DNA of 64,000 nt from Laguncularia racemosa (Eukaryota; Streptophyta; Magnoliopsida; Myrtales; Combretaceae): positions 496,001-560,000 of the forward strand of contig JBBMOL010000203.1 in assembly GCA_037954665.1 (NCBI GenBank), given 5' to 3'. The notes beneath the pieces were generated by a model, which searched no databases, was not told the DNA's origin, and saw only the letters and a program-made list of their open reading frames with translations. The position numbers and the translations under genes were made by a program. Within the stretch, counting starts at the first letter, position 1. Every line of letters starts with the position of its first letter. Positions 46,714-57,600 of the stretch are shown here, in pieces.

Positions 46714-46917
46714 TCCCCTCCTTGGAAGCCTCTCAATTCTTCACCCTACAGAAGTACTACCCGTGGGCTCCCTACCTTGCTCAATCTTATCCATCCTTAC
46801 ATGGATTTGCTCCAGTTCACCACTCAGTATTATTTTCATCTCACTCATTAAAGCATCAAACATCATTTTATTATCTACTTCTCCCTTCTCTCCACCAGTT
46901 GGACTTTGATCAGACAT
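46714..46917 (-). pseudogene. C4 gag, N-terminal remnant
   Basis: ATG at 46917: MSDQSPTGGEKGEVDNKMMF, then MRMDKIEQGREPTGSTSVG-like sequence. It breaks off after the basic RRGVRI stretch. By comparison with C2, about 1.1 kb with the capsid and zinc knuckle is gone; the join lies at a short GGGAGAG-type repeat. The product could not form particles. Confidence 0.85.
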
Positions 46918-47907
46918 ATCACTGCAACAGAAAAAGGTTAGTAATAACAAATTAAGAAGGCCTCACAATTCACTCCCTCACCAATTTACACTCAAAGATG
47001 TGTATACACTCGTGTATCTCACAATTTGATTTTCCACGGTAAAATTCTCACCATTCTACTCTCCTTTGCAAATCCTTGCTCAAAAACTAACTCAATGAGT
47101 TTTTCTCCAAAATAAACCTCTAGGATAAATCAACCAACAACTCAGAATTCCAACAACACGAGAATATGATGACTCAATGAATAACTACGATTGACCAATA
47201 TGGAATATAGTGAATTTGATAGGAAACAATGAACTCGAACAATTAAACAAACTAACTAAAATATAAAATGGAATTGTTTTTTGTTTAATACGAATTTTCT
47301 GTTCTTTTTTTTTTTGTGAAATTTACTGACTAACTAATTCAAGGCAATGGAATTGCCTTTGGGATTCGGCAATTGGAATTTGCCATCGTCGAAACAGAAC
47401 AGCAATTCCACGGACATAATTTTTTATTTTTTTTATAATTACCAGCCTTTCTCAATTCTGTGACCGTATGAATGCAAATAAGGAATTGATATTCCTTCTT
47501 AAAAATGGACAGCAACGTAACTATTCTCCTCGGCCAAATTCAACAGAACAATGGATATATATATATATATATATATGCCGAATTGAAGACTCTTAAAAGG
47601 AATGTTAATTCCTCGACGAAAATGACAGGAGACAATTGTGTTTATGAATTGGCCAATGAGAATCAAAAGCTACAGTAGAGATATATATATATTGACAAAT
47701 GGGAATCCTCAGCAACATGTATATTCTTGGTTCTTTTGCAAATGATGGAATCAACGAAGGATAGAAATGATGGAATTACATATATAAAATACCACGAACA
47801 ACAACAAATTTTCTTTTTTTTTTTTTTAAACTACGACAGAAAATTTATGTAATCAATTAAACAAAAATATTAATGGGGATAGAGATTACTCGATTTAATG
47901 AGCCTTG
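46918..47907 (-). other. C4 untranslated leader with AT microsatellite
   Basis: Ends in the same TTACTAAC plus pyrimidine plus AG arrangement before gag as C2. It is about 400 bases longer than the C2 leader; the extra part (47415-47800) includes (AT)n at about 47555-47577 and at 47681-47691. Confidence 0.45.
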
Positions 47908-47919
47908 GCTCTGATACCA
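47908..47919 (-). other. C4 primer binding site (initiator Met tRNA)
   Basis: Exact TGGTATCAGAGC on the minus strand. Confidence 0.92.
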
Positions 47920-47921
47920 AA

Positions 47922-48656
47922 TGACCCAAAACCTAGATATTGATCTAAGGCCCAACGTTCAAGAAGGATTCAAACCGGAGAATCGAAATTGAATCGAAAA
48001 CGAAATGTAACCCGACCCCAATTGAACCCGTCGATTAGAACCTAAGCTATCCGGATAGATTTCTCTAAGCGTTTAGGATGAAGAAATCGAAGGAAGTTCT
48101 ATTCACAAGAACTAAAGAAGAGAGGATTCTCTTAAGGAAATTTTCATTCAAATTGAAAAAACTATCCTTTCAAATGACAAAACAAAGTGTTATAGTCGAA
48201 ATGTCACATAAGCTGGCAGCCTAAATGCATATATGGCCGGCTTTGAAATAACGGAAGAAAAAAAAAGACGTTCTACGGATGTCTAGGCCGGCACTACGCT
48301 GGTGGTGCAGATTCCAAGGTCGGCGGCCTTAACCCGCCGGCGTTGCTTCCCTTAAGGCCGGCCAAGAAGGCCGGCTCTCCTTTGCCTCTAGGCCGGCGAC
48401 CTTGCCTTTGCTGAAGGCTGTCGTTCCATCATCGATGGCCTCCGCTTCGTTCGTGCTTTGATATATTATGTTTACTAGCTCGGGACTTGAATTAGACTTG
48501 TGTCGACCTGCTTCTTGCTCTTGGAGTTCCATAACTAATCCTTGCAAGGCTTCTCCCACTCGCTTAGCTCTAGCTCTTGTCATTGGACCTCGAATACCAT
48601 GTAGCGGGTCATTAGACTTTGGCTCGTGAACTCTTAATGCTACTTGATCCCCATCA
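47922..48656 (-). repeat. C4 5' LTR with LTR-encoded tail
   Basis: TGATGGGGATCAAG (48656) to the GGTCA end (47922) on the minus strand. The tail frame 48583-48329 is open: TRARAKRVGEALQGLVMELQ, NIIYQSTNEAEAIDDG, ESRPSWPALREATPAG, stop. Confidence 0.9.
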
Positions 48657-48661
48657 TTGAC

Positions 48662-49595
48662 TCTTATTGCTACCTAGTCACCAATAATAGTAGGGGGCAA
48701 CTGTTGATAGACTTTTTAGCTGTAAGCCTTTGAAAAAGATGAACTTATCATAAATAGCTCACAACACCATCTACTATAAATACCCAGTTAATTCAAAAAG
48801 GGACCAAATACTCTTGGTTTACTTTCATTCGCTCTCTCTTGCTATTGTTATAGCATTCTTCTAGTGTTTATTTAACTTGAGTATCAAAGTCCTAATGTTG
48901 GAGATAATTCCAGCACTTAACTAGCTCATATGTTCTCTTTTGCATGCCTCATCATCCTCAATTCAAAGGTTAAATTTTGCCCAAGATCCTAATGGAAAAA
49001 AAGAAAATTTGATAGAAAACTTGATATTATATAGGATGCATCAATGCGCTATAATATTTCTTGAATTTGTACAAAAGTTATTCCATCAATATTATTGTTT
49101 TTTTTTTTTCCAAAAGAAGGAAGACTTCATTTTTCACTATAAAACCATGTCCACATACAAATTTAAAATTAAATTAGGTAGACAAATCAAAAGAATAATA
49201 ATGATACTACTAAAGTATAAATATCAATTATCTCTTTACTTATTTTTTCACTCCCAATTTTCTTTGATAGGTTGCAAATCAAATTTCTCTTTTAATATTA
49301 TTAATCTATTAGCCAAAAGGAAAGAAGATCCATCATTCTAGTAGAAAGCCATGTCTATATATCAATTTGAATTTAAATTACGTAGTTCAATTGAAAGAAT
49401 ATTTGTAAATTATAATGTATAAGTGTCGATTATATCTCTTTATCAACCTAGAGATCATTCTTAGCAATGTATTGTCAAACATCGACCATTTTGATTATTT
49501 TCATTATAGGCATCAATCATCCTCCTTACTAGTCATGCTATAACTAAAGTTATTTTCAAGGAGCATCAAAATCATATATGCTATGCAATTAGATT
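48662..49595 (+). other. Tat-like LTR fragment and AT-rich spacer
   Basis: GGGGGCAACTGTTGATAG near 48695-48712 looks like a Tat polypurine tract plus LTR start. TATAAATA at 48775-48782 and AACTTGAGTATCAAAGTCC near 48867 fit the promoter and downstream region of Tat LTRs. After ~48940 no repeat end or gene is recognised; the 133-codon frame at 48940-49341 has low-complexity composition and no motif. Confidence 0.35.
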
Positions 49596-49600
49596 TATAG

Positions 49601-50341
49601 TGATACAAATGCTACTCCACATGCCACTAATGTTCAAGAAAGTGACTTGGAGAATCATCTTGGAGATTTTAGCAGACCAATCACTAGGGCCCAAACTAAA
49701 AGACTAAAGGAACAACTTCAATTATTTGTGCAAAAATGGGTTGATAATGGGCTATGCAAGCTTAGAGATTTTAAAGAGCCTAAGTTCATTAATTTAGTTG
49801 GGCTAAAAGATTAGCTTTGGATTCAGCCCATCTCATTTCTAGCCATCCAAGTAATGTCTAGATTCATTGAACTTTAGAACAACTCCTTGCAATAAATTTG
49901 AGCAGTTTTTTTTTTCTAACCAAGTGGGAGTTATAAGAGTTAATTAGTGACACCACCTTGATTGTCTAGGTTCGATGTACTTTTGATGAAAAAAACTCTA
50001 TAAATAGGGCTATTTAGTTTTGTTTTAAGCATCATGTAAGTTGTGTTGAGTTTTCAGATTGGAATATAAGAGATTTTGTTTTCTTGTGTTTTTATGCATA
50101 AGGTGTTGAGTTGAATGCAATTGAGTTCATCTTTTGTATTTCAATTTTTAATTCCTATTTCTATTGTTCTTGAATACTTTGATCTTGGGTTCAAGGGGTA
50201 ATTTTCAATTATAACTTGAGTTTTTTTCACAAACGTGTTCTTGGATAATTAAACAAATCATTCTGATTACTTTGGTGAGAATCAAATTCTGATTTGATTG
50301 GTAACGAGTTCTAAGAAACACTTTAGGTCTTGGGGTTATCA
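49601..50341 (+). repeat. C5 5' LTR, encoding a tail
   Basis: TGATACAAATGCTAC to GGTTATCA. In the frame expected from the polyprotein, 70 codons are open from 49602 to TAG 49812-49814, including SRPITRAQTKRLKEQLQLFV and KLRDFKEPKFINL. Confidence 0.85.
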
Positions 50342-50343
50342 TT

Positions 50344-50355
50344 TGGGATCAGAGC
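50344..50355 (+). other. C5 primer binding site (initiator Met tRNA)
   Basis: TGGGATCAGAGC, one change from TGGTATCAGAGC. Confidence 0.85.
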
Positions 50356-50996
50356 AAGGTACACTAAGTAATTATCTATCCTTTTAATCTTCTGTTTCTT
50401 TCCATTAGCCTTATTCATCTTCTTCTTGCTTGTTGATCTTGTTCTTGCTATTCACCAACCAAAAAAAAAGAAATTCAGTTCTAAATGTGATCCTCTATTT
50501 GATTTGTGATATTGATTCCTTGGTCTGTGTAGAATCAATTCACCTCTATTGAGTCTAAAAATATATATATATATATATATGTTCTTGAAGTGTTTGGGTG
50601 TTAATTTGTAAGGAATTACAAGTTTCCTTCTTAAATTCAACATTTGTCATTCTATTTCTTTACTAGTCATCATATACATCAAGTGTGTGTCTTTTCTTTA
50701 TTGGTTATTTTGTTTTGCTTTTAGTTTTGTTTCACATATCCTTGTTGCTTATTTTTAGGATTTCTCTGATAAAATTGAATTACTTTAAGATCTTGATTGT
50801 TGTTTGATTTGGCCCTTACGTATAAAATCATAAAGATTGATTGAATGGTAGAAGGCAAGAGAGTGTGAGCTTAAAAGAGGGTAAAAACCAATTTGAGTTA
50901 AACAAGAGAGAAGTGCTAATTACTACGAGGGAAACACGTGAGGGAGTGTTTGTGAGGTTCTTGTTTGTTTGTTATTTTGATATTTCAAATTGCAAA
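50356..50996 (+). other. C5 untranslated leader
   Basis: Non-coding. Starts with AAGGTACACTAAG, a possible 5' splice site; no clear acceptor near the gag ATG. An (AT)n run lies at about 50560-50581. Confidence 0.4.
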
Positions 50997-52064
50997 ATGG
51001 AAGGAAGTGGAGTAAGTGCACCAAAAGACCAAGAATTTCTTCTCAAGGCTATGCAACAACAGTTTGAGAGGATTCAACTTGTTTTTGGCAACATGAATGA
51101 CACTAGCAACAGAACGAGATCAATGCCTTGCGTGAAGGGGCTGCCCAAAACAATCCAAGGGCAAGGAGGTAACCTACACCTCAATATGTAGAAGAGTCTG
51201 AAGAGGAATTTGACAATCAAGCTACCTTGGTCAATGAAGGTAGAAATTATGGAAGAGGTAGGAGGAACCAAAATGATCTTGATAGGAATATTAGGAGTAT
51301 TAAAATGAAAATTCCATCCTTTCTGGGGAAGAATGATCCGGATGCATATATGGAGTGGGAGCGAAAAGTGGAATTAATCTTCGAATGTCACAATTACTCG
51401 GAGGAAAAGAAAATAAAACTTGCAGCGGTGGAGTTTGGAGAATATGCACTTGTATGGTGGGATCAACTTCTTGTAAGTAGGAGGAGAAATGGTGAAAGAC
51501 CTATCCAAACTTGGGTTGAAATGAAGGCTATCATGAGATGTAGATTTGTTCCAAGCCATTATTATAGGAACTTGCACCAAAGATTGCAAAGCCTTGTACA
51601 AGGAACAAAGAGTGTGGAGGAATACTACAAGGAAATGGAGATTGCGATGATCCGAGCAAATATAGAGGAAGAAAGAGAGGCCACCATGGCGAGGTTTCTC
51701 AATGGACTTAATAAGGACATAGCCGACAGAGTGGAGTTGCAACACTATGTAGAGATAGAAGATATGGTGCACATGGCTATGAAGATAGAAAGGCAATTGC
51801 AGCGTAAAGGGAAGGGGAAACAAGCTAACACATTTTCGACTCAAAACAATACTTGGAGGTCGAATTGGAGAAAGGATAACAAGGCTGCCCAAACAAAGAA
51901 GGATGATAAGGCACAACCATTTGACACATTTGACAGTAAAAATAAAGGTACTACTTCTGTCCAAAACTCTAGAAGCCGTGACATTAAGTGTTTTAGGTGT
52001 TTGGGGTATGGGAACATAGCATCTCAATGCCCAAATAAAAAGGTAATGGTGATGCGTGGAAATG
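50997..52064 (+). pseudogene. C5 gag
   Basis: ATG 50997 (MEGSGVSAPKDQEFLLKAMQ). An indel near 51110 and a TAA near 51170 break the N-terminal linker. From 51227 the frame is open: IKMKIPSFLGKNDPDAYMEW, VWWDQLLVSRRRNGERP, HYYRNLHQRLQSLVQGTKSV, YYKEMEIAMIRANIEEEREA. The zinc knuckle reads CFRCLGYGNIASQC: the His of CCHC is Asn (codon 263 of that frame), which should impair RNA binding. Confidence 0.9.
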
Positions 52065-52774
52065 GGGTAGAGACGGATGAGGAAAGTGATGATGAGGATG
52101 AGATGCCTCCTTTGGATAATTGTAGTCATGTTGAGTTGCCTACTAAGGGACAATTGTTGCTTACTAGGCGTGCTCTTAACATGCAAGTGAAAGAGGATAG
52201 TGAGGGGGTTAGATTGCAAAGGGAAAATCTTTTTTATACTAGGTGCTTAGTTGAAGGGAAAGTGTGTAGTTTGATAATTGATGGGGGTAGTTGTGTGAAT
52301 GTGGCTAGTACTTTATTTGTGAATAAGTTGGGATTGGAAACTACTAAACATCCAAGACCTTATAAATTGCAATGGCTTAACAATAGTGGGGCAGTGAAGG
52401 TTACTAAACAAGTGAGGGTTCCATTTGCTATTTGATGGTACCATGATGAGGTTACATGTGATGTTGTTCCTATGCAAGCTAGTCACTTGTTGTTAGGTAG
52501 GCCATGGCAGTGGGATAGGAGAGTGAACCATGATGGGTATCTTAATAGGTACATGGTGGAGAAAGAAGGCAAAAAGCATACTCTTCTTCCATTGACTCCT
52601 AAACAGATCTTTGAAGATCAATTGCAACTTGAGAAGTCTCATGGAGAGTTTGTTCAAAAAGAGGTCGAGAGAAAAAGAAAAGAAAGTGGAAAAGAAAAAG
52701 AGAAAAGTGAGAAAAAAGAAGACGAGAAGAAGAGTGAAAAAGAGAGAGTGAGTGAGGAGCATTTAGCCATATAA
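52065..52774 (+). pseudogene. C5 aspartic protease and linker
   Basis: CSLIIDGGSCVNVASTLFV (Asp at codon 352 of the frame from 51227), PYKLQWLNNSG, then TGA at 52433. After that come DVVPMQASHLLLGRPWQWDR and a very Lys/Glu-rich linker (52650-52760). Confidence 0.87.
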
Positions 52775-53830
52775 AGAAAAGAGGAAAACAAAATGAGTTT
52801 CTATGAAAAAATGAGGGACGTGAGGAAAGCGTTAATCATTCATAGGCCAATGATTGTACTTTTGTACAAGGAGGCTTATTTTTCTACTAACGACGTTAAC
52901 CCTTCTTTCCCAAGTGTTGTTGTTGATGTTTTGCAGGAATATAATGATGTTTTTCCCGTTAATTTACCTCAAGGTTTACCACCTTTGAGAGGGATAGAAT
53001 ATCAAATTGATCTCATTTCTGGGGTTGCCATTCCAAATAGGCCGGCATATAGAAGCAATCCTGAGGAAACAAAAGAACTACAAAAGCAAGTGGATGAACT
53101 CTTGATGAAGGGACATATAAGAGAAAGTCTAAGCCCATGTGCAGTACCTGTATTATTGGTACCAAAGAAGGATGGAAGTTGGCGTATGTGTGTGGATTGT
53201 AGAGCCGTCAACAAAATAACGGTAAAATATTGACACCCTATACCTCGACTTGATGACATGTTAGATGAGTTGCATGGTGCATGTGTCTTTTCAAAAATTG
53301 ATTTGAAAAGTGATTATCACCAAATTAGAATGAAACCAGGTCATGAGTGGAAAACCGCTTTTAAAACAAAACATGGATTGTATGAGTGGTTGGTAATGCC
53401 TTTTGGCCTAACCGATGCACCTAGTACATTTATGCCCTTAATGAACCATGTTTTGCGTGAGCTCAATGGAAAGTTTGTGGTTGTCTATTTTGATGACATT
53501 CTAGTGTATAGCAAATCCGTTGATGAGCATGTTATGCATTTAAAATGTGTGTTCGATGCTTTACGTAAGTACAAGTTGTATGCTAACATGAAGAAATTTT
53601 CATTTTGCATCGATCGCATCATTTTCTTGGGTTATGTGGTGAATACAAATGGAATTGAAGTAGATAGTGAAAAGGTAAAGGCTATCCATGAATGGCCGAA
53701 ACCTAAGACCGTGAGTGGTGTGAGAAGTTTCCATGGTTTGGCAAGTTTCTATAGGAGATTTGTCAAAGATTTTAGCACAATTGCTGCTCCATTAACTGAA
53801 ATCATGAAAAAAGATAAGGGGTTTATTTAG
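52775..53830 (+). pseudogene. C5 reverse transcriptase
   Basis: Frames 52793-53233 and 53258-53830. LSPCAVPVLLVPKKDGSW, CVDCRAVNKI, a TGA at 53231 (fits CGA to TGA), FSKIDLKSDYHQI, MPFGLTDAP and VVVYFDDILVYSKS. Both catalytic motifs are intact. It stops at TAG 53828 in the connection to RNase H. Confidence 0.9.
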
Positions 53831-54095
53831 GGTAAGGAACAAGAACATGCATTTTCTTTGCAAAAGGAAAAGTTGAGTAGTGCACCATTGTTGAGGCTGC
53901 CTAACTTTGATTTAACTTTTGAAATTGAATGTGATGCCTCCGGGATTGGTATAGGTGCTGTTTTATTGCAGGAAAAGAGGCCTGTTGCTTATTTTAGTGA
54001 AAAGCTAAATGGCACACAACTTAACTACTCAACTTATGGTAAGGAGTTGTATGCTTTGGTGAGGGCATTGGAGACATGGCAGCACTATTTGTTAC
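53831..54095 (+). pseudogene. C5 RNase H, truncated by A1
   Basis: LRLPNFDLTFEIECDASGIG, VAYFSEKLNGTQLNYSTYGK, ELYALVRALETWQHYLL, then the Athila-like LTR. The last ~8 codons of the visible frame (to 54118) are LTR sequence. Confidence 0.88.
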
Positions 54096-55412
54096 TGATA
54101 GAGGCATTGGAGACATAGTATGAATTGTGTTAATTTATTATTAATTTTATAGAAATCATAAGGAAATTGTACTTAATTTTATTATGGTGATAAATCAGGT
54201 TTAATGGAGTCAAGAGTGCTAATTCAAGTGATTTAGAGAAGTCATCTACAATTTGGATCAAAGTCAAGAATTTACACCACCGGCGTACAAGGGAAGTACA
54301 CGGGCGTGTATTTCCAAAGCACGACTGTGTGTCTGGCTTAAAGAACCAACAAAAGCTTACACGGTCAAAGTGCACGGCCGTGTGTCTGGCTTGATAAACC
54401 AACAGAAGCTTACACGGTTTAAATACACGGCCATGTATAACCATGAGTTGAGACCGTATATATGGATAAGTTTGGCCATTTCAGGAGATCTTTTGGTTTT
54501 CTTATATATATCTCTTCGTTTTCCAAAAGGGAGGAGTGAAGAAACTGAATAGGAAAAGCAGGAGACACCTAAAACAAAGACTTTTCATATTTTTCACTCT
54601 TTTATTTTATTTAGTTATGAACATGTGTGGCTAAACTATTTTCTAGCCAAAGGATCATCAAAAGTTTAGTTCTTCAAGAATTGTGAGATCTAATTGATTT
54701 GTTTTTATTCTATTCTTTATTTTTGGGTATTTATATATCTTCTGAATGTTTTGTTATTATTATCTTGTTTGATTAGTATGAATTAGTGCTCTTCAATTCA
54801 ATTAGCAAGTTAATATATTGTTAATTAGAACATCAGATCCGTAATTGTTTGATAGTTCTAATTTCTGTGACATAATAACATGTTTGATTATAGAATAGAT
54901 AGTCAAATTCATGTTATGGAGATATATAATCTTGTTTAAATAGGTTACCTTATAATCTACTGACATGAATTGGTAGTCTCTCTTGTTTTTAATGCTATTG
55001 ATAGATTAAATCCTAAGAACTTGTTTAGGGTTGTTTAATTAATAAGAGAATTAATCAAAGAGCTTGTTTTGATTATCAAGAGTAAGGAGAGATAGGTTAT
55101 TAGATCTTGTTAATAACCATAACCAGTTTATCTTAGATAAAGAATAGCAAATATTTGCATCAATGATCAGTTCTATGAATTAAACTATAATGATTCCTTT
55201 GGTTAGGCTTTCTTCATTATAAAATTTTATTATCCGATTTCAGTTTTATTTGAATTCACAAACAAAACCCCCATTCTTCTTTTTCTCTCTATTTTCTTTT
55301 AATGGAAATATATTTAACCAATCCCTATGGATACGACCCTATTCACTGCTGTATACAAATTATATAATTGTTTAGGAGTAGGTTTTAATTTTGTTGGATT
55401 CGACACCCACCA
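54096..55412 (+). repeat. A1 5' LTR
   Basis: 1317 bp, TGATAGAGG to CCACCA. It matches 63870 onward from ATAGTATGAATTGTG with few changes, but the first ~25 bases differ. TATATATA lies at 54503-54510. Four CACGG(C/G)CGTG-like motifs lie at 54281-54440. Confidence 0.88.
54281..54440 (+). repeat. Repeated CACGGCCGTG-type motifs in A1 LTR
   Basis: ACACGGGCGTGTA, GCACGACTGTGTGTCTGGCTT, GCACGGCCGTGTGTCTGGCTT and ACACGGCCATGTA recur, with a shared 'aaccaacanaagcttacacggt' element. Each core is a near-palindrome. Similar GCACGGCC motifs occur in the LTR at 23-1389. Confidence 0.7.
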
Positions 55413-55417
55413 AATTT

Positions 55418-55435
55418 TGGCGCGGTTGCTGGGGA
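55418..55435 (+). other. A1 primer binding site (Asp tRNA type)
   Basis: TGGCGCGGTTGCTGGGGA, two changes from TGGCGCCGTTGCCGGGGA used by Athila elements; five bases after the LTR. Confidence 0.88.
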
Positions 55436-55463
55436 TTGGTGTCAAATTTATTTCTATTCTTGC

Positions 55464-57216
55464 ATGACTCGTTCTTCTCATACAGGTGAACTCACTTATA
55501 ATCCAGAGATTGAGAAGACTTTTAAGAGATTGCGATGAGAAGCTAAGCTGCGTCAAAAAGAAACCGTATTATCTTCATCCCCTGGACTGAACTTGGCATT
55601 GGATTTGTTTGATTCATCTATTGAATCTGAAAAAGAAGAAGATATGGCAAATCCTAAAAGAACATTAAGAGAATTGGCTACACCGGATGTGAATCAACAA
55701 CCACTTTGTATTCAATATCCTAAATTGGCCGTTGAATTTGAATTGAAATCTGGATTGATACATTTGCTACCCACTTTTCATGCTCTTGAGAATGAAGATC
55801 CTCACAAACATTTGAAAGAGTTTCATATAGTGTGTTCTAGTATGAAGCCACAAGGAATATCCGACGATCAAATCAAGTTGCGTGCCTTTCCATTTTCTTT
55901 CAGTACTAGAGCTAAAGATTGGTTGTTTATTTGCCTCCAGGTTCTATAACTACTTGGACAGATATGGTGAAGCTCTTCCTAGACAAATTTTCCCTGTGTC
56001 TAGAGCCGCTGGCATAAGAAGAGAGATCTGTGGTATCAAACAGAGGGATACTGAGACTCTTCATGAGTATTGGGAGAGGTTCAAGAAACTTTATGCAAGC
56101 TGTCCACAACATGGGATATCTAAACAACTTCTCATTCAATACTTCTATGAAGGTCTGCTTCCGATGGAGAGGAAGATGATGGATGCTGCTAGTGGAGGTG
56201 CCATAGTGAATAAAACCCCTAGTCAAGCTAGGGAATTGATCTCCATTATGGTTGCTAATTCACAACAATTTGGGTTTAGACATGATTCTTCTTCAAGGAA
56301 GGTAAATGAGGTAAGTGTTTCTAACCTTGAACATCAAATTTCTAACCTAACCTCCCTTGTTCAGCAGATAGCCCTCGAAAATACACAGTAGGTGAAGGCT
56401 TGTGGAATTTGTGCTACCCCTAGTCATCCTACTGACATGTGCCCCAAATTGCAAGATGACAATCATGAGCATGCCAATGCTGTAGGAGGATTCCCAAGAC
56501 AACCACAAAGGAAATATGATCCCTACTCGAATACTTATAATCCTGGATGGAGGGATCATCCTAATTTCAAATATGGCAATAGACCACAAAACTTCCAACA
56601 ATTCCAGCCTGGGCCATCAAACCAAGTACCACAAGTTCCTTCCAATTCAGGTATGTCTCTTGAGGAAATTGTTAAATCGCTTGCTGTTAATATAAAACAA
56701 TTTCAGGATGAGACAAAGCAGAGCATTCAAAACTTAGAGAACCAGGTAAGCCAACTTGCTTCTTCTATAAACAGGTTAGAAACTCAAGGTAAGTTACCTT
56801 CTCAAACTATCACAAATCCAAAGCAAAGCGCTAATGCAATTACCTTGAGAAGTGGAACGGAATTGCAGGGATCAAATAAGAAAGGACACCGATCTAATCT
56901 TGAGGAAGAGACTGAGAAAGAGATCTCGACCCCGGGCCAGCAGGACAACCAGACTGGACGATCCCTCGTTGAACCACAAAAGGTCATGGTGACAGCACCC
57001 CCTTTCCCTTCTAGATTAGCAAAATCCAAGAATGAAGCTGAAGAAAAAGAGATTCTTGAAACTTTTCGCAAGGTTGAGGTAAATATTCCTTTGCTTGATG
57101 TAATAAAACAAGTACCTTGCTATGCTAAATTTCTTAAAGAGCTGTGCACTAACAAAAGAAAGTTGAAAGGTAATGAAAAGATTAGTGTGGGTGAGAATGT
57201 TTCAGCTATTCTTTAG
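55464..57216 (+). pseudogene. A1 gag
   Basis: ATG 55464 (MTRSSHTGELTYNPEIEK), TGA at 55536. Then the retrotransposon gag domain: LIHLLPTFHALENEDPHKHL, VCSSMKPQGISDDQIKLRAF, RAKDWL, a frame break near 55930, RREICGIKQRDTETLHEYWE and FKKLYASCPQHGI, FYEGL. TAG at 56389, then a CGICATPSHPTDMCP zinc-finger-like motif, an Asn/Pro/Gln-rich stretch and coiled coil (QNLENQVSQLASSINRLE). Confidence 0.9.
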
Positions 57217-57600
57217 AAGAAGCTTCCTCCTAAATGTAAGGACGTAAGTATGTTTAATAATCCTTGCAAAAAAGGTAATCTTAGAATCGCTAAAGCCATG
57301 TGTGATCTAGGAGCTTCGATCAATGTCATGCCTTTGTTTGTTTATCAATGTTTGAATGTTGGTCCCTTGAAGGAAACAGGTGTTATTGTTCAACTTGCTG
57401 ACATGTCTAATGTTTATCTTGAGGGAGTTCTAGAAGATGTTTTAGTACAAGTTAATGGGTTAGTTTTCCCTGCTGATTTTAATGTGCTTGACATAGAGAA
57501 CGATGATTCTCATAATTCATCACTGATATTATTAAGGAGACCATTTCTTAAGACATCCAGGACGAAAATTGATGTACATGACGATACCCTCACTATGGAA
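57217..57600 (+). pseudogene. A1 aspartic protease
   Basis: After TAG 57214. From 57250 the frame gives AKAMCDLGASINVMPLFVYQ (residues 15-34): Athila proteases carry D-L-G-A-S in place of D-S/T-G. VQLADMSNVYLEGVLEDVLV and LLRRPFLKTSRTKIDV follow. It shares one open frame with RT. Confidence 0.88.

Larger units (their letters stand above)
42657..48656 (-). mobile_element. C4: CRM-type chromovirus lacking the gag core
   Basis: LTRs 47922-48656 (5') and 42657-43353 (3') on the minus strand. Exact TSD TTGAC (42652-42656 and 48657-48661). Protease, RT, RNase H and integrase are nearly continuous, but gag is reduced to about 70 N-terminal residues. Same subfamily as C2 and C3. Confidence 0.93.
49601..54095 (+). 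mobile_element. C5: CRM-type chromovirus, different subfamily, cut by A1
   Basis: 5' LTR 49601-50341, then gag, protease, RT and the first part of RNase H. At 54095 the RNase H codons stop where an Athila-like LTR begins. The remaining RNase H, integrase and 3' LTR must lie right of the window. Preceding bases TATAG (49596-49600) are the expected TSD but cannot be paired. Confidence 0.88.

Noticed and set aside
47555..47577. (AT)n run, also at about 267-285 and 50560-50581
   Set aside because: Ordinary microsatellites in AT-rich leaders or LTR; no further meaning claimed.
48940..49341. 133-codon frame, Phe/Lys/Ile-rich
   Set aside because: AT-rich low complexity, no motif, no conserved neighbour.
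51374..52219. 281-codon open frame on the minus strand
   Set aside because: It lies opposite C5 gag, has no motif, and is explained as a shadow of the real frame.
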